NCBI GenBank assembly: GCA_020637295.1 | Contig: JACJWF010000009.1 | Coordinates: 105,894 to 169,893 of the forward strand | Direction: 5' to 3' | Source: Acidimicrobiaceae bacterium | Lineage (GTDB): Bacteria > Actinomycetota > Acidimicrobiia > Acidimicrobiales > Ilumatobacteraceae | Length of the DNA: 64,000 nucleotides | Shown: in pieces, positions 17,672 to 25,500 of the stretch | How the letters are laid out: the number at the start of each line of letters is the position of its first letter | Position numbering within the stretch: the stretch's first letter is position 1 | Made by a program: the position numbers and the translations under genes | Notes under the pieces: model-generated | Seen by the model: the letters and a program-made list of their open reading frames with translations, nothing else | What the model was told of the DNA's origin: nothing | The model's database searches: none

Positions 17672-18655
17672 ATGGGCGCACCGCTGGCGATCACGATGGG
17701 GGATGCCTCCGGCGTCGGTCCGGAGATTGTGCTGCGGGCGTTCGCCGCCGGCGAACTGGACCCCGTCGACGGGATCGTCGTCTACGGCGACGCAGCCGTT
17801 CTCCGCCACGGCGCCACGCTGCTCGGGCTGGACATCGACTGGGCGCGCTTCCCGCTGGTGGACCTCGGCATCCTCACCGCGGCGGATCACCATCCCGGCC
17901 GCCTGGACGCCGCGGCCGGCGAGGCGGCGCGCGCCTACGTCGAGCGGGCGACCATCGACGCCATGGCCGGCACCGTGGCGGGCCTCGTCACCATGCCCAT
18001 GAACAAGGAGGCCACGCAACTCACCGACCCCGGGTTCGTCGGCCACACCGAGTTCATCGCCGGGCTGTGCGGGGTGGACAAGGTGTCGATGATGCTGACG
18101 GCCGCAACGCCCCACGGTTCCCTCGCCGTCACCCATGTCAGCACTCACTGCTCGCTGGCGGAGGCCATCCGCCGGGTCACCACGGCCCGGGTGCTGGACG
18201 TCGTCCACCTGACCCACGAGGTGCTGCGCCGCTTCCTCGACGCCCCGCGGATCGCCGTGTGCGGGCTGAACCCGCACGCCGGCGAGCACGGCCTGTTCGG
18301 CCGGGAGGACATCGAGCAGATCGCGCCGGCCATCGCCGCGGCCGCGGGCGAGGGCCTCGATGTCAGCGGGCCGCACCCCGCCGACACGGTGTTCTTCCAG
18401 GCTGTCCACCGCGGCCGGTACGACGCAATCGTGTGCATGTACCACGACCAGGGGCACGGGCCGATGAAGCTGCTGGCATTCGACTCCGGCGTCAACGTCA
18501 CCCTCGGCCTGCCCATCGTGCGCACGTCGGTGGACCACGGCACGGCGTTCGACATCGCCTGGACCGGCCAGGCCTTCACCGACTCGCTGCGCCACGCCCT
18601 CGCCTACGCCCGCCGACTCACCGCCGGGACGGGCAGCGGCGCCGGCAGGTCGTGA
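17672..18655 (+). CDS. pdxA: PdxA-family 4-phosphate dehydrogenase, probably PdxA2 type
   Basis: 327 residues. PdxA signature: ITMGDASGVGPEIVLRAF at the N-terminus, VTMPMNKEA at about 110, GHTEF, LNPHAGEHGLFG with metal-ligand His, and MYHDQGHGPMKLLAFDSGVN near the C-terminus. True PdxA oxidises 4-phosphohydroxy-L-threonine in vitamin B6 synthesis; PdxA2 members oxidise threonate or erythronate 4-phosphate, giving dihydroxyacetone phosphate after decarboxylation. Because the upstream neighbourhood contains a DUF1537 kinase and no PdxJ, the catabolic role is preferred. The two roles cannot be told apart from sequence by eye. Metal- and NAD-dependent, cytoplasmic. Confidence 0.85.
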   Translation: MGAPLAITMGDASGVGPEIVLRAFAAGELDPVDGIVVYGDAAVLRHGATLLGLDIDWARFPLVDLGILTAADHHPGRLDAAAGEAARAYVERATIDAMAGTVAGLVTMPMNKEATQLTDPGFVGHTEFIAGLCGVDKVSMMLTAATPHGSLAVTHVSTHCSLAEAIRRVTTARVLDVVHLTHEVLRRFLDAPRIAVCGLNPHAGEHGLFGREDIEQIAPAIAAAAGEGLDVSGPHPADTVFFQAVHRGRYDAIVCMYHDQGHGPMKLLAFDSGVNVTLGLPIVRTSVDHGTAFDIAWTGQAFTDSLRHALAYARRLTAGTGSGAGRS

Positions 18656-18680
18656 CAGTCTGACTGACAACTGTTAGGGT
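18652..18680 (+). promoter_or_regulatory. Sigma-70-type promoter, leaderless
   Basis: GTGACA (18652-18657), 17-base spacer and TAGGGT (18675-18680), with ATG seven bases further at 18688. It is one of the best matches to the -35/-10 consensus in the window and would drive the SRPBCC-sulfatase pair. Confidence 0.65.
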
Positions 18681-18687
18681 GCCCGCC

Positions 18688-19095
18688 ATGACGCTGGGGA
18701 CCGTCCGCCACCATGTCCGCATCGCCCGCCCGGCCAACGAGGTCTGGGCCCGGGTGGGCGACGCCGCCGCGCTGCACACCTGGTTCCCGGGGATCACCGA
18801 CTGCCACGTGGAGGGCACGTCGCGCACGATCACGCTGGGCACGGGGATGCAGATGCCGGAGGAGATCATCACCCACGATCACCTCCTGCGCCGCTTCCAG
18901 TACCGCATCGCCACGCCGATCTTCCAGTTCCACCGCGGCACCATCGACGTGCTCGACATGGGTGACGGCACGAGCGTGGTCGTCTACACCACCGAGGCCG
19001 ATCCGCGGACGATGGCGCTGGCCATCGGCGGTGGCACGGCGGGCGCGCTGGACGAACTGAAACGCCAACTCGAGCCGAACGAGGGAGCCGCCTGA
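18688..19095 (+). CDS. SRPBCC/polyketide-cyclase-like protein
   Basis: 135 residues, typical of small SRPBCC (START-like) proteins, which form a helix-grip fold with a hydrophobic cavity for a lipid-like ligand. The N-terminal VRIARPANEVWARVGDAAALHTWFPGI is the family hallmark; the C-terminal helix is GTAGALDELKRQLEP. The stop codon overlaps the sulfatase start (TGATG), so the two are translated together. The ligand is unknown; the pairing hints that it handles a substrate or product of the sulfatase. ATG is set by the promoter spacing. Confidence 0.78.
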   Translation: MTLGTVRHHVRIARPANEVWARVGDAAALHTWFPGITDCHVEGTSRTITLGTGMQMPEEIITHDHLLRRFQYRIATPIFQFHRGTIDVLDMGDGTSVVVYTTEADPRTMALAIGGGTAGALDELKRQLEPNEGAA

Positions 19096-20630
19096 TGGGC
19101 CGCAAGATCCTGTTCATCACCACCGACCAGCAGCGCTACGACACGCTCGGCTGCAACGGTGGCACGGTCGCCCGCACGCCGGTGATCGACGGGTTGGCCG
19201 CCGGGGGCCGCCGCTACGAGCGCGCCCATCCGCAGAGCGTCGTGTGCATGCCGTCGCGGAGCACGATCATCACCGGCCAGCACCCCAGCACGCACGGCGT
19301 GTGGATGAATGGTGTCGCCCTCCCCGCCGATGCCCCCTCCGTGGCCGAGGTGCTGCGCGAGGCCGGCTACCGCACGGCGCTGATCGGCAAGCCCCACTTC
19401 GAGCCGTTCCTCGACCCGTTCGCCCGCTTCGCCGAGAACCGCTTCGCCCGCGAAGGCATGCCCGTGCCACACCGCGGCTTCGAGCACTTCGAGGCCGCCA
19501 CCCACGGCGGGCAGGGCTTCCTGCACTACGCCCGCTGGCTGGCCGCCAACCATCCGGAGGCCGTCGGCATGTTCTACCCGGTGCTGGACATGGCCCTGGA
19601 AGTGAACGCGATGGGCGGCGGCCAGACCGGCGCACCCCAGGCGTGGGACAACGCCATCCCGAAGGAGTGGTACCACACGGACTGGGTGGCGGACCGGACG
19701 ATTGCCTGGCTGGATTCGCTGGACGCCGACGACGACTGGTTCTGCTGGATGAGCTTCCCCGACCCGCACCACCCGTGGGACCCGCCGCGCAGCGAGATCG
19801 GCCGGATCGACTGGCGTGATGTGCCGCTGCCCGCCGGCTACCAGGAGGACGGCGCGGCTCGTGAGGCCGTGCTGGACGGCAAGCCCCGCCACTGGCGGGC
19901 CTGGTACGACGGCCGCCTGGTGAGCAACTACGAGGCCCCGCTGAACTGGGTTCCCGCCCAGATGACGGCGGACCAGGTGCGCGAGGTCAACGCACTCAAC
20001 GCCGTGGAGTGCGAACTGATCGACGAGGCGCTCGGCCGGGTGATGGCCGCCATTGCCGCCCGCCGCTGGGACGACGACGTGGACGTCATCTTCACCACCG
20101 ACCACGGCGAGTTCCAGGGCGACTTCGGTCTGCTGTTCAAGGGCCCGTACCACGTGGACTCGCTGATGCGCCTGCCGCTGATCTGGCGGCCTGCCCCGTC
20201 CACCGCCGCCAGCCCGGCCACCATCACCCGTCCCGTCGGCCTCGTCGATCTGGCGCCGACGTTCTGCACCATCGCCGGCCTGTCGGCGCCGGAGTGGATG
20301 GAGGGTCACTCGCTGCCCGTCGACGACGGCGACGCCGATGCCCGCGGCTTCGAGCGCGTGCTGACCGAGTGGGACAGCGCCCTGTTCGGCGTGGACGTGC
20401 ACCTGCGCACCATCACACGTGACGGCTGGGTGTGCACTGCGTACCTGCCCGGCTACAGCCATGACGGCACCGAGGGCGAGTTGTACTCGCTGGTGGACGA
20501 CCCACTGCAGCAGGTGAACCGGTGGGACGACCCGGCCGTGGCCTCGCTGAAGTCGGACCTCCTCGCCGACCTGTGGGATCACCAGCCGGTGCAGCAGCGC
20601 CCACTGCGGCGCATCGAGTCGCCCGTCTGA
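19095..20630 (+). CDS. Type I sulfatase (formylglycine-dependent)
   Basis: 511 residues with no signal peptide, so probably cytoplasmic. FITTDQQRYDTLGCNG has the metal-binding Asp; CMPSRSTIITG at 51-61 contains the C-x-P-S-R motif whose Cys is converted to formylglycine, and FTTDHGEFQGDFGL supplies the second metal-binding Asp and His. Hydrolyses a sulfate ester; choline-sulfatase-like enzymes have the same size and cytoplasmic location, but the substrate is undetermined. Translationally coupled to the upstream SRPBCC gene, with GAGGGAG as a ribosome-binding site. A formylglycine-generating enzyme gene must lie elsewhere in the genome. Confidence 0.88.
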   Translation: MGRKILFITTDQQRYDTLGCNGGTVARTPVIDGLAAGGRRYERAHPQSVVCMPSRSTIITGQHPSTHGVWMNGVALPADAPSVAEVLREAGYRTALIGKPHFEPFLDPFARFAENRFAREGMPVPHRGFEHFEAATHGGQGFLHYARWLAANHPEAVGMFYPVLDMALEVNAMGGGQTGAPQAWDNAIPKEWYHTDWVADRTIAWLDSLDADDDWFCWMSFPDPHHPWDPPRSEIGRIDWRDVPLPAGYQEDGAAREAVLDGKPRHWRAWYDGRLVSNYEAPLNWVPAQMTADQVREVNALNAVECELIDEALGRVMAAIAARRWDDDVDVIFTTDHGEFQGDFGLLFKGPYHVDSLMRLPLIWRPAPSTAASPATITRPVGLVDLAPTFCTIAGLSAPEWMEGHSLPVDDGDADARGFERVLTEWDSALFGVDVHLRTITRDGWVCTAYLPGYSHDGTEGELYSLVDDPLQQVNRWDDPAVASLKSDLLADLWDHQPVQQRPLRRIESPV

Positions 20631-20639
20631 GCGGCCCGT

Positions 20640-21311
20640 TCAGCCGCCGCTGGCGGCGCGGGGCGGCGGGTCCTGGTGGCCTGGCACGGCGCGCAGCGGC
20701 GCCACCGCTGCCGGCGGTGCGGCCCGGCGCAGCCGACGCCGGTCCGAGGGCACGGCCAGCAGCCAGAGCAGCAGCACGCTGAGCAGTTCCGGCAGGTGGG
20801 TGGTCTCGTTCACCAGCGGCACGTGTCCGGTGGCGATGTCGATCAGCGCGGTGAGGGCCAGCGCCCCGGCGAGCACGAAGGCGACCGGCAGCATCGTGCG
20901 CGCTCGCGCCGGGCGGACCACCACCACGAGGAGGCCCACCGCGTAGGCGACGCTGAAGGCGCCCAGGTGGCGGGCGGCGTGGACCGACGTGTCGGACTCC
21001 TTCCCCAGCACCAGGGCTCGCAACGAGAAGACGATCACCTCGAGGGCCACGACGGCCAGCAGGACGCGGGCAATGCCCAACGAGGCTGCGCGGTCGGCGA
21101 TGGCGTTCCGGTGGGTGACCGGCGCGGCAAGGTCGGGCATGTGCGGGGCGGCGGCCAGGACCGGCGCGGCCGAGCGGCTGAACTCGGCGAAGGCCCGGCA
21201 GGAGGGACAGGTGGCAAGATGGGCATCGAGGAGGCGCGGCTCCACCCCGGGGTCCTCGCCGTCGGCGAGCGCCGAGATGGCCAGTTGCCACCGCTCACAT
21301 GCCATGTCCAT
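20640..21311 (-). CDS. Zinc-binding anti-sigma factor with membrane anchor
   Basis: About 223 residues. The N-terminal ZAS motif is visible: CERWQLAISALADGEDPG followed by HLATCPSC (H-x3-C-x2-C). It is followed by four hydrophobic segments, ending in LSVLLLWLLAVP. This is the layout of membrane anti-sigma factors, which sequester an ECF sigma factor at the membrane. The gene is divergent from the ECF sigma gene (73-base gap), an unusual orientation since the pair is usually in one operon. The start is uncertain: ATG 21311 (MDMACERW) is preferred by family length; ATG 21374 would overlap the sigma promoter. The C-terminal tail is Pro/Arg-rich. Confidence 0.78.
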   Translation of the reverse strand: MDMACERWQLAISALADGEDPGVEPRLLDAHLATCPSCRAFAEFSRSAAPVLAAAPHMPDLAAPVTHRNAIADRAASLGIARVLLAVVALEVIVFSLRALVLGKESDTSVHAARHLGAFSVAYAVGLLVVVVRPARARTMLPVAFVLAGALALTALIDIATGHVPLVNETTHLPELLSVLLLWLLAVPSDRRRLRRAAPPAAVAPLRAVPGHQDPPPRAASGG

Positions 21312-21383
21312 CCAGTCGTCGGTTGCCGGGGCGGAGTTCCCACCGATCGCGTGTCGCCGGGTTTCGTCAGGCATGATAAAGGC

Positions 21384-21911
21384 GTGGACGTCGTCGACCC
21401 CCTGCGCCGCTACGCCGAAGCCGCCTGTGAGGGCGACGATGTGGCCGTCGCCGCGCTGGTTCGCGCCACCCAGCCGGCCGTGTGGCGGCTGTGCAGCGCG
21501 CTCGGCTCCGGCGACAATGTCGACGATCTGGTGCAGGACACCTACCTGAGGGCGCTGCGGGCGTTGCCGGGCTATCGCTTCGAGTCGCCGGTGCAGGTGT
21601 GGATCCTCTCGATCGCCCGGCGGGTGTGCGCGGACGACATCCGCCGGCGGTCCCGCCGCCGCCGCCTGATGGACCGGATGAGCCGCTACTCGCAGGAAGC
21701 TGTCGCCCATCACGAGGACGCGTCCATGGACGAGTTGCTCGACGCGCTCGAGCCGGAACGCCGCGACGCGTTCGTGCTCACCCAGGTGCTGGGCCTCAGC
21801 TACCAGGAGGCCGCTGAGGTGATGGAGTGCCCCATCGGCACGGTCCGCTCCCGCGTCGCCCGCGCCCGGATGGACCTGGCGGGCATGTTGGAGCAGGCGC
21901 TCGCCCAGTAG
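21384..21911 (+). CDS. ECF sigma factor (sigma-70 family)
   Basis: 175 residues. Region 2: LVQDTYLRALRALPGYRF, and VQVWILSIARRVCADDIRRRSRRRR; region 4: LEPERRDAFVLTQVLGLSYQEAAEVMECPIGTVRSRVARAR with the HTH. The two-region layout without region 1 or 3 is typical of ECF sigma factors. GTG 21384 follows the same CATGAT box and six-base spacing as the gene at 8778. Partner: the divergent ZAS anti-sigma. An ECF-type promoter lies immediately downstream, before the VWA gene, which suggests that gene belongs to its regulon. The inducing signal is unknown. Confidence 0.9.
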   Translation: MDVVDPLRRYAEAACEGDDVAVAALVRATQPAVWRLCSALGSGDNVDDLVQDTYLRALRALPGYRFESPVQVWILSIARRVCADDIRRRSRRRRLMDRMSRYSQEAVAHHEDASMDELLDALEPERRDAFVLTQVLGLSYQEAAEVMECPIGTVRSRVARARMDLAGMLEQALAQ

Positions 21912-21951
21912 GCACGTCGCGACTTCGACACCGAACCGACATCTCCCCGCG

Positions 21952-21978
21952 GGAACCGGGCGCGCGCCTCCCACCGTC
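21952..21978 (+). promoter_or_regulatory. Candidate ECF-type promoter of VWA lipoprotein gene
   Basis: GGAACC (21952-21957), 17-base spacer and CGTC (21975-21978). It matches the usual ECF pattern GGAAC-N16/17-CGTC. It lies in the 136-base gap between the ECF sigma gene and the VWA gene and would give a leader of about 60 bases containing a strong Shine-Dalgarno. Assignment to the neighbouring sigma factor is inference. Confidence 0.5.
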
Positions 21979-22047
21979 GAAGGCATGACGGCGTGAACAC
22001 CCGTCGAGTTCATTGACACGACCATTCGAGACTCGGGGGAGGATTCG

Positions 22048-23580
22048 ATGAGAACCAACTACCTGGCCTGCTTCGGCGCGCTCACGCTGCTGATGACGGC
22101 CTGCGCAGACGACCAACAGTCGTCCTCGTCGCCGGACCGGATGCCGGTGCCGGTGGCGACGGACGGCCCGACGGCCGAGACCTATGCGGTGATGGAGGCT
22201 GCGACCGAGGCCACTGCGGCCCGCGTGCCGGAGATCAACCCGGTCACGGACCCGGCAGTGGATGCGTTGTCGACGTTTGCCATCGACGTGGACACCGGGT
22301 CGTACACGCGGACCCGGGCGATGCTGGACGCCGGGTACCTCCCGAGCCCCGACGAGGTGCGGACGGAGGAGTTCGTCAACGCGTTCGAACAGGACTACGC
22401 GCAACCGGCGGACGGTCCGTTCGCCGTGTCGGTCGACGGCACGGCGGTGCCCTTCCTGGATGACGGCACCGTGGTCCTGCGGGTCGGGGTGCAGGGGATG
22501 GAGATCGACGACAGCGCCCGGCGCGACGCCAACCTGACGTTCGTCATCGACGTCAGCGGTTCGATGGGCGAGTTCGGCAAGCTCGACGCGGTGAAGCCGG
22601 CGCTGGACGCGCTGGTGGAATCGTTGCGGCCCACCGACCGGGTGGCGATCGTGGTCTACTCGGACGAGACCCGCGTGGTGCTGGACCCGACCCGGGTGGA
22701 GCGGCGCCAGGACATCATGGACGCGATCTACCGGCTGGAGACGGAGGGGGCGACCTCCGTCGAGGGCGGTCTGACCCTCGGATACTCGGTGGCCCGCGAG
22801 TCCTACGACCCGGAGCGGATCAACCGGGTGATCCTGCTGTCCGACGGTGTGGCCAACGTCGGTGCCACCGGGTCGGCGGCCATCCTGGAGATCATCGGCG
22901 ATGGGGCCCGCGACGGCATCGATCTGGTCACCGTCGGCTTCGGCCTCGGCGAGTACAACGACACGCTGATGGAGCAGTTGGCCGACAAGGGCGACGGCTT
23001 CTACGCCTATGTCGACGGCCAGGCGGAGGCCGTCCGCCTGTTCAGCCATGACCTCACGGGCACGCTCCAGGTCATCGGGCGGGACGCCAAGATCCAGGTC
23101 GAGTTCAACCCGGCGACGGTGGCCACCTACCGGCTGCTCGGCTTCGAGAACCGCCAGATCGCCGACCGCGACTTCCGCGACGACAGCGTGGACGGCGGTG
23201 AGGTCGGCGCCGGGCACACGGTGACGGCGCTCTACGAAGTGCGGCTGGTGGACGGGTTCGACGCCGACGCCGACCCGACTGCGTGGGTCGCCCGCGCGAC
23301 GCTGCGCTGGCTGCACCCGGACACCCGCAACCCGAACGAGACCGGGGCCGGCCTGGCGGTCGGTGACATCACCCGCTCGTTGGCCGAGGCCCCTCCCCGC
23401 CTGGTGCAGGACATCCTGGTGGCGTCGTTCGCCGAGACGTTGCGAGGCAACGGTTGGAGCGGCCGGGTCGGCCTGGCTGCCGTGGCGGAGGATGCGCTCA
23501 CGCTGTCCGAGCGCCTCGACGACCCTGCCCTGGCCGAGCTCGCCTCACTGGTGACGGCGGCGGCCCGGCTGCTCGGCTGA
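22048..23580 (+). CDS. VWA-domain lipoprotein (YfbK-like)
   Basis: 510 residues. A lipoprotein signal is evident (LACFGALTLLMTAC with Cys at about 18), then a Ser/Pro/Asp-rich linker. An N-terminal helical von_Willebrand-type region (FAIDVDTGSYTRTRAMLDAG) is followed by a VWA domain with the MIDAS motif DVSGSMG at about 168-174 and SDGVANVGAT. The C-terminus resembles the DUF3520 domain of E. coli YfbK (TVTALYEVRLVDG). Such proteins sit outside the membrane, probably mediating metal-dependent protein contacts; function unknown. The ribosome-binding site GGGGGAGG is strong. Located behind an ECF-type promoter and an ECF sigma gene, a frequent pairing for YfbK-like proteins. Confidence 0.87.
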   Translation: MRTNYLACFGALTLLMTACADDQQSSSSPDRMPVPVATDGPTAETYAVMEAATEATAARVPEINPVTDPAVDALSTFAIDVDTGSYTRTRAMLDAGYLPSPDEVRTEEFVNAFEQDYAQPADGPFAVSVDGTAVPFLDDGTVVLRVGVQGMEIDDSARRDANLTFVIDVSGSMGEFGKLDAVKPALDALVESLRPTDRVAIVVYSDETRVVLDPTRVERRQDIMDAIYRLETEGATSVEGGLTLGYSVARESYDPERINRVILLSDGVANVGATGSAAILEIIGDGARDGIDLVTVGFGLGEYNDTLMEQLADKGDGFYAYVDGQAEAVRLFSHDLTGTLQVIGRDAKIQVEFNPATVATYRLLGFENRQIADRDFRDDSVDGGEVGAGHTVTALYEVRLVDGFDADADPTAWVARATLRWLHPDTRNPNETGAGLAVGDITRSLAEAPPRLVQDILVASFAETLRGNGWSGRVGLAAVAEDALTLSERLDDPALAELASLVTAAARLLG

Positions 23581-23586
23581 CGCTCT

Positions 23587-23618
23587 CCGCTGGGCGGGCG
23601 GCGACGCCCGCTCAGCGG
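23587..23618. terminator. Bidirectional hairpin terminator between convergent genes
   Basis: CCGCTGGGCGGGC (23587-23599), six-base loop, GCCCGCTCAGCGG (23606-23618): a 13-bp stem with one mismatch. It begins after the VWA stop and reaches into the stop region of the convergent monooxygenase gene, so it can serve both. No T-tract. Confidence 0.6.
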
Positions 23619-25429
23619 AACGTCAGGCCCTCGAACGTGCCGCTGTTGCGCCACTGGTCGAGGTACTGCCAGAACGCCACAGGCCCCATCGGGTAGCCGC
23701 TGCCGTTCAGCCGCTGCTTGGGGCCGATCTCGCCGCCCTCGTTGTTGTAGTAGCCGGGGGTGCATTCCGGGTTGCCGATGAACGCCCGCACATGGCTCTG
23801 CAGGAGCGTGATCCAGTCCTGCTCGGCCTGCTCGGTGACCTCGACCTCCGTGCTGCCGCCGGCGAGGGCGTGGTTGACGATCATCGCGATCGTCGTGCCG
23901 GCCTCGGTGAGGTTCTGGGTGATGTTGGAGATCAGGTTGGCGCCCTGGTTGGGGCCGACCACGAACAGGTTGGGGAAGCCGTGCACGTGCATGCCGTGCA
24001 GGGAGCGCATCCCCTCTTCCCAGTGTTCGCTGAGGGTCTCGCCGTCGCGGCCGACCGTCTCGAACCCGGATCGACGGGCGAAGGAGGTGCCGACCTCGAA
24101 GCCGGAGGCGTAGATCAGCAGGTCCACCTCGTAGTGCTGCCCGTCCACCCAGACGCCGGTCTCGTCGATCCGCTCCACGCCCTTGCCACTGGTGTCCACC
24201 AGGTGCACGTTGGGCAGGTTGTAGGTCTGCAGGTACTCGTCGTGGAAGCAGGGGCGCTTGCACAGCTGGCGGTACCACGGCTTCAGCGCCTCGGCGGTGG
24301 CCGGGTCACCCACGATGGTGTCCACCCGGGCGCGGATCTCCTCCATCTTCTCGTCGTCGGAGTCCTCGTACGCCTTCAGCATCATCTCCGGCCCGAAGCT
24401 GGCGCTGGTGGCGCCGCTTTCCGGGTCGGCCTGCATCATCGAGATGACCCGGTCGCGGATCCGCTTGGAGATGTCCGTCCAACCGTCGTGGACGAGGTCC
24501 TCCTCGGCGAAGCCGCCGGTCTGCAAGGTGGCGAAGTTGGTCAGCCACTTCTGCTGCCAGCCGGGGCCGAGCGAGGCGTACCACTCCGGGTCGATCGGGT
24601 GGTTGTTGCGCACGTCGATGCTGGACGGGGTGCGCTGGAAGACGTAGAGCTCCTTCGAGTCGCGGCCGAGCGCGGGGATGCACTGGACGGAGGTGGCGCC
24701 GGTGCCGATGATGCCGACCCGCTTGTCCGCCAGGTTGGCGAGCGGCGCGCCAGCCGGGTCGCCGCCGGTGTAGCCGTAGTCCCACCGGCTGGTGTGGAAG
24801 CTGTGGCCCTGGTAGCTCTCGATGCCGGGGATGCCGGGCAGCTTCGGCCGGTGCAGCGGCCCGGTGCCCATGGCCACGAAGCGGGCGCGGATGGCGTCGC
24901 CGCGGTCGGTGTGGATGATCCACCGGTCGGCCTCGTCGTCCCACCGCAACTCCGTGACGTTGGTGGAGAAGACGGCCTTGTCGTACAGGCCGAACGTGCG
25001 GGCGATCCGCTGGGCGTGGCCCTGGATCTCCGGCGCGAAGACGTACTTCATGCTGGGCATGTGGCCGGTTTCCTCCAGCAGGGGGAGGTAGACCATCGCT
25101 GCGGTGTCGCACATCGCGCCCGGGTAGCGGTTCCAGTACCACGCCCCGCCGAAGTCGCCGCCGCCCTCGATGATGCGGATGTCGGTGATCCCCGCCTGCA
25201 CCATCCGGGCCCCACAGGTGAGGCCGGAGAACCCGCCGCCGATGAACGCGAACGTGACCTCGTCGGTGATCGGGTCGCGCTCGACCCGGGGTGTGTACGG
25301 GTCGTCGAGCAGGTGGGAGAACTGGCCCACGGGCTCCAGGTACTGCTCGTTGCCGTCGGGCCGGATCCGCTTGTCGCGTTCCTCCCGGTACTTGGCCCGC
25401 AGCGCCTCGTGATCGATGGTGTCGGTCAT
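23612..25429 (-). CDS. Flavin-containing Baeyer-Villiger-type monooxygenase
   Basis: 605 residues. FAD-binding FIGGGFSGL at 62-70, GGDFGGAWYWNRYPG at about 90-104 and the Baeyer-Villiger fingerprint in the form YQGHSFHTSRWD at 206-217 (Tyr in place of the usual leading Phe), then the NADPH Rossmann motif GIIGTGATSVQ. Uses NADPH and O2 to insert oxygen next to a ketone, making an ester or lactone; specificity is not readable. A 50-residue N-terminal extension (REERDKRIRPDGNEQYLEP) is shared with the paralogue at 47497. Shine-Dalgarno AGGGGG lies nine bases before the ATG within the leader CACGAGGGGGTTG, also present before the gene at 37411. Confidence 0.88.
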   Translation of the reverse strand: MTDTIDHEALRAKYREERDKRIRPDGNEQYLEPVGQFSHLLDDPYTPRVERDPITDEVTFAFIGGGFSGLTCGARMVQAGITDIRIIEGGGDFGGAWYWNRYPGAMCDTAAMVYLPLLEETGHMPSMKYVFAPEIQGHAQRIARTFGLYDKAVFSTNVTELRWDDEADRWIIHTDRGDAIRARFVAMGTGPLHRPKLPGIPGIESYQGHSFHTSRWDYGYTGGDPAGAPLANLADKRVGIIGTGATSVQCIPALGRDSKELYVFQRTPSSIDVRNNHPIDPEWYASLGPGWQQKWLTNFATLQTGGFAEEDLVHDGWTDISKRIRDRVISMMQADPESGATSASFGPEMMLKAYEDSDDEKMEEIRARVDTIVGDPATAEALKPWYRQLCKRPCFHDEYLQTYNLPNVHLVDTSGKGVERIDETGVWVDGQHYEVDLLIYASGFEVGTSFARRSGFETVGRDGETLSEHWEEGMRSLHGMHVHGFPNLFVVGPNQGANLISNITQNLTEAGTTIAMIVNHALAGGSTEVEVTEQAEQDWITLLQSHVRAFIGNPECTPGYYNNEGGEIGPKQRLNGSGYPMGPVAFWQYLDQWRNSGTFEGLTFR

Positions 25430-25500
25430 GGTCGCAACCCCCTCGTGACGCAGGCGAGCGTACGCGGCCGTCGCCGGTCACCTCGGGTCGGCGGTACCGG

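Noticed and set aside
20644..20658. Small GCCGCC-GCT-GGCGGC hairpin at the sulfatase/anti-sigma junction
   Set aside because: Lies inside the coding end of the anti-sigma gene and is short; may be coincidental given the GC content.
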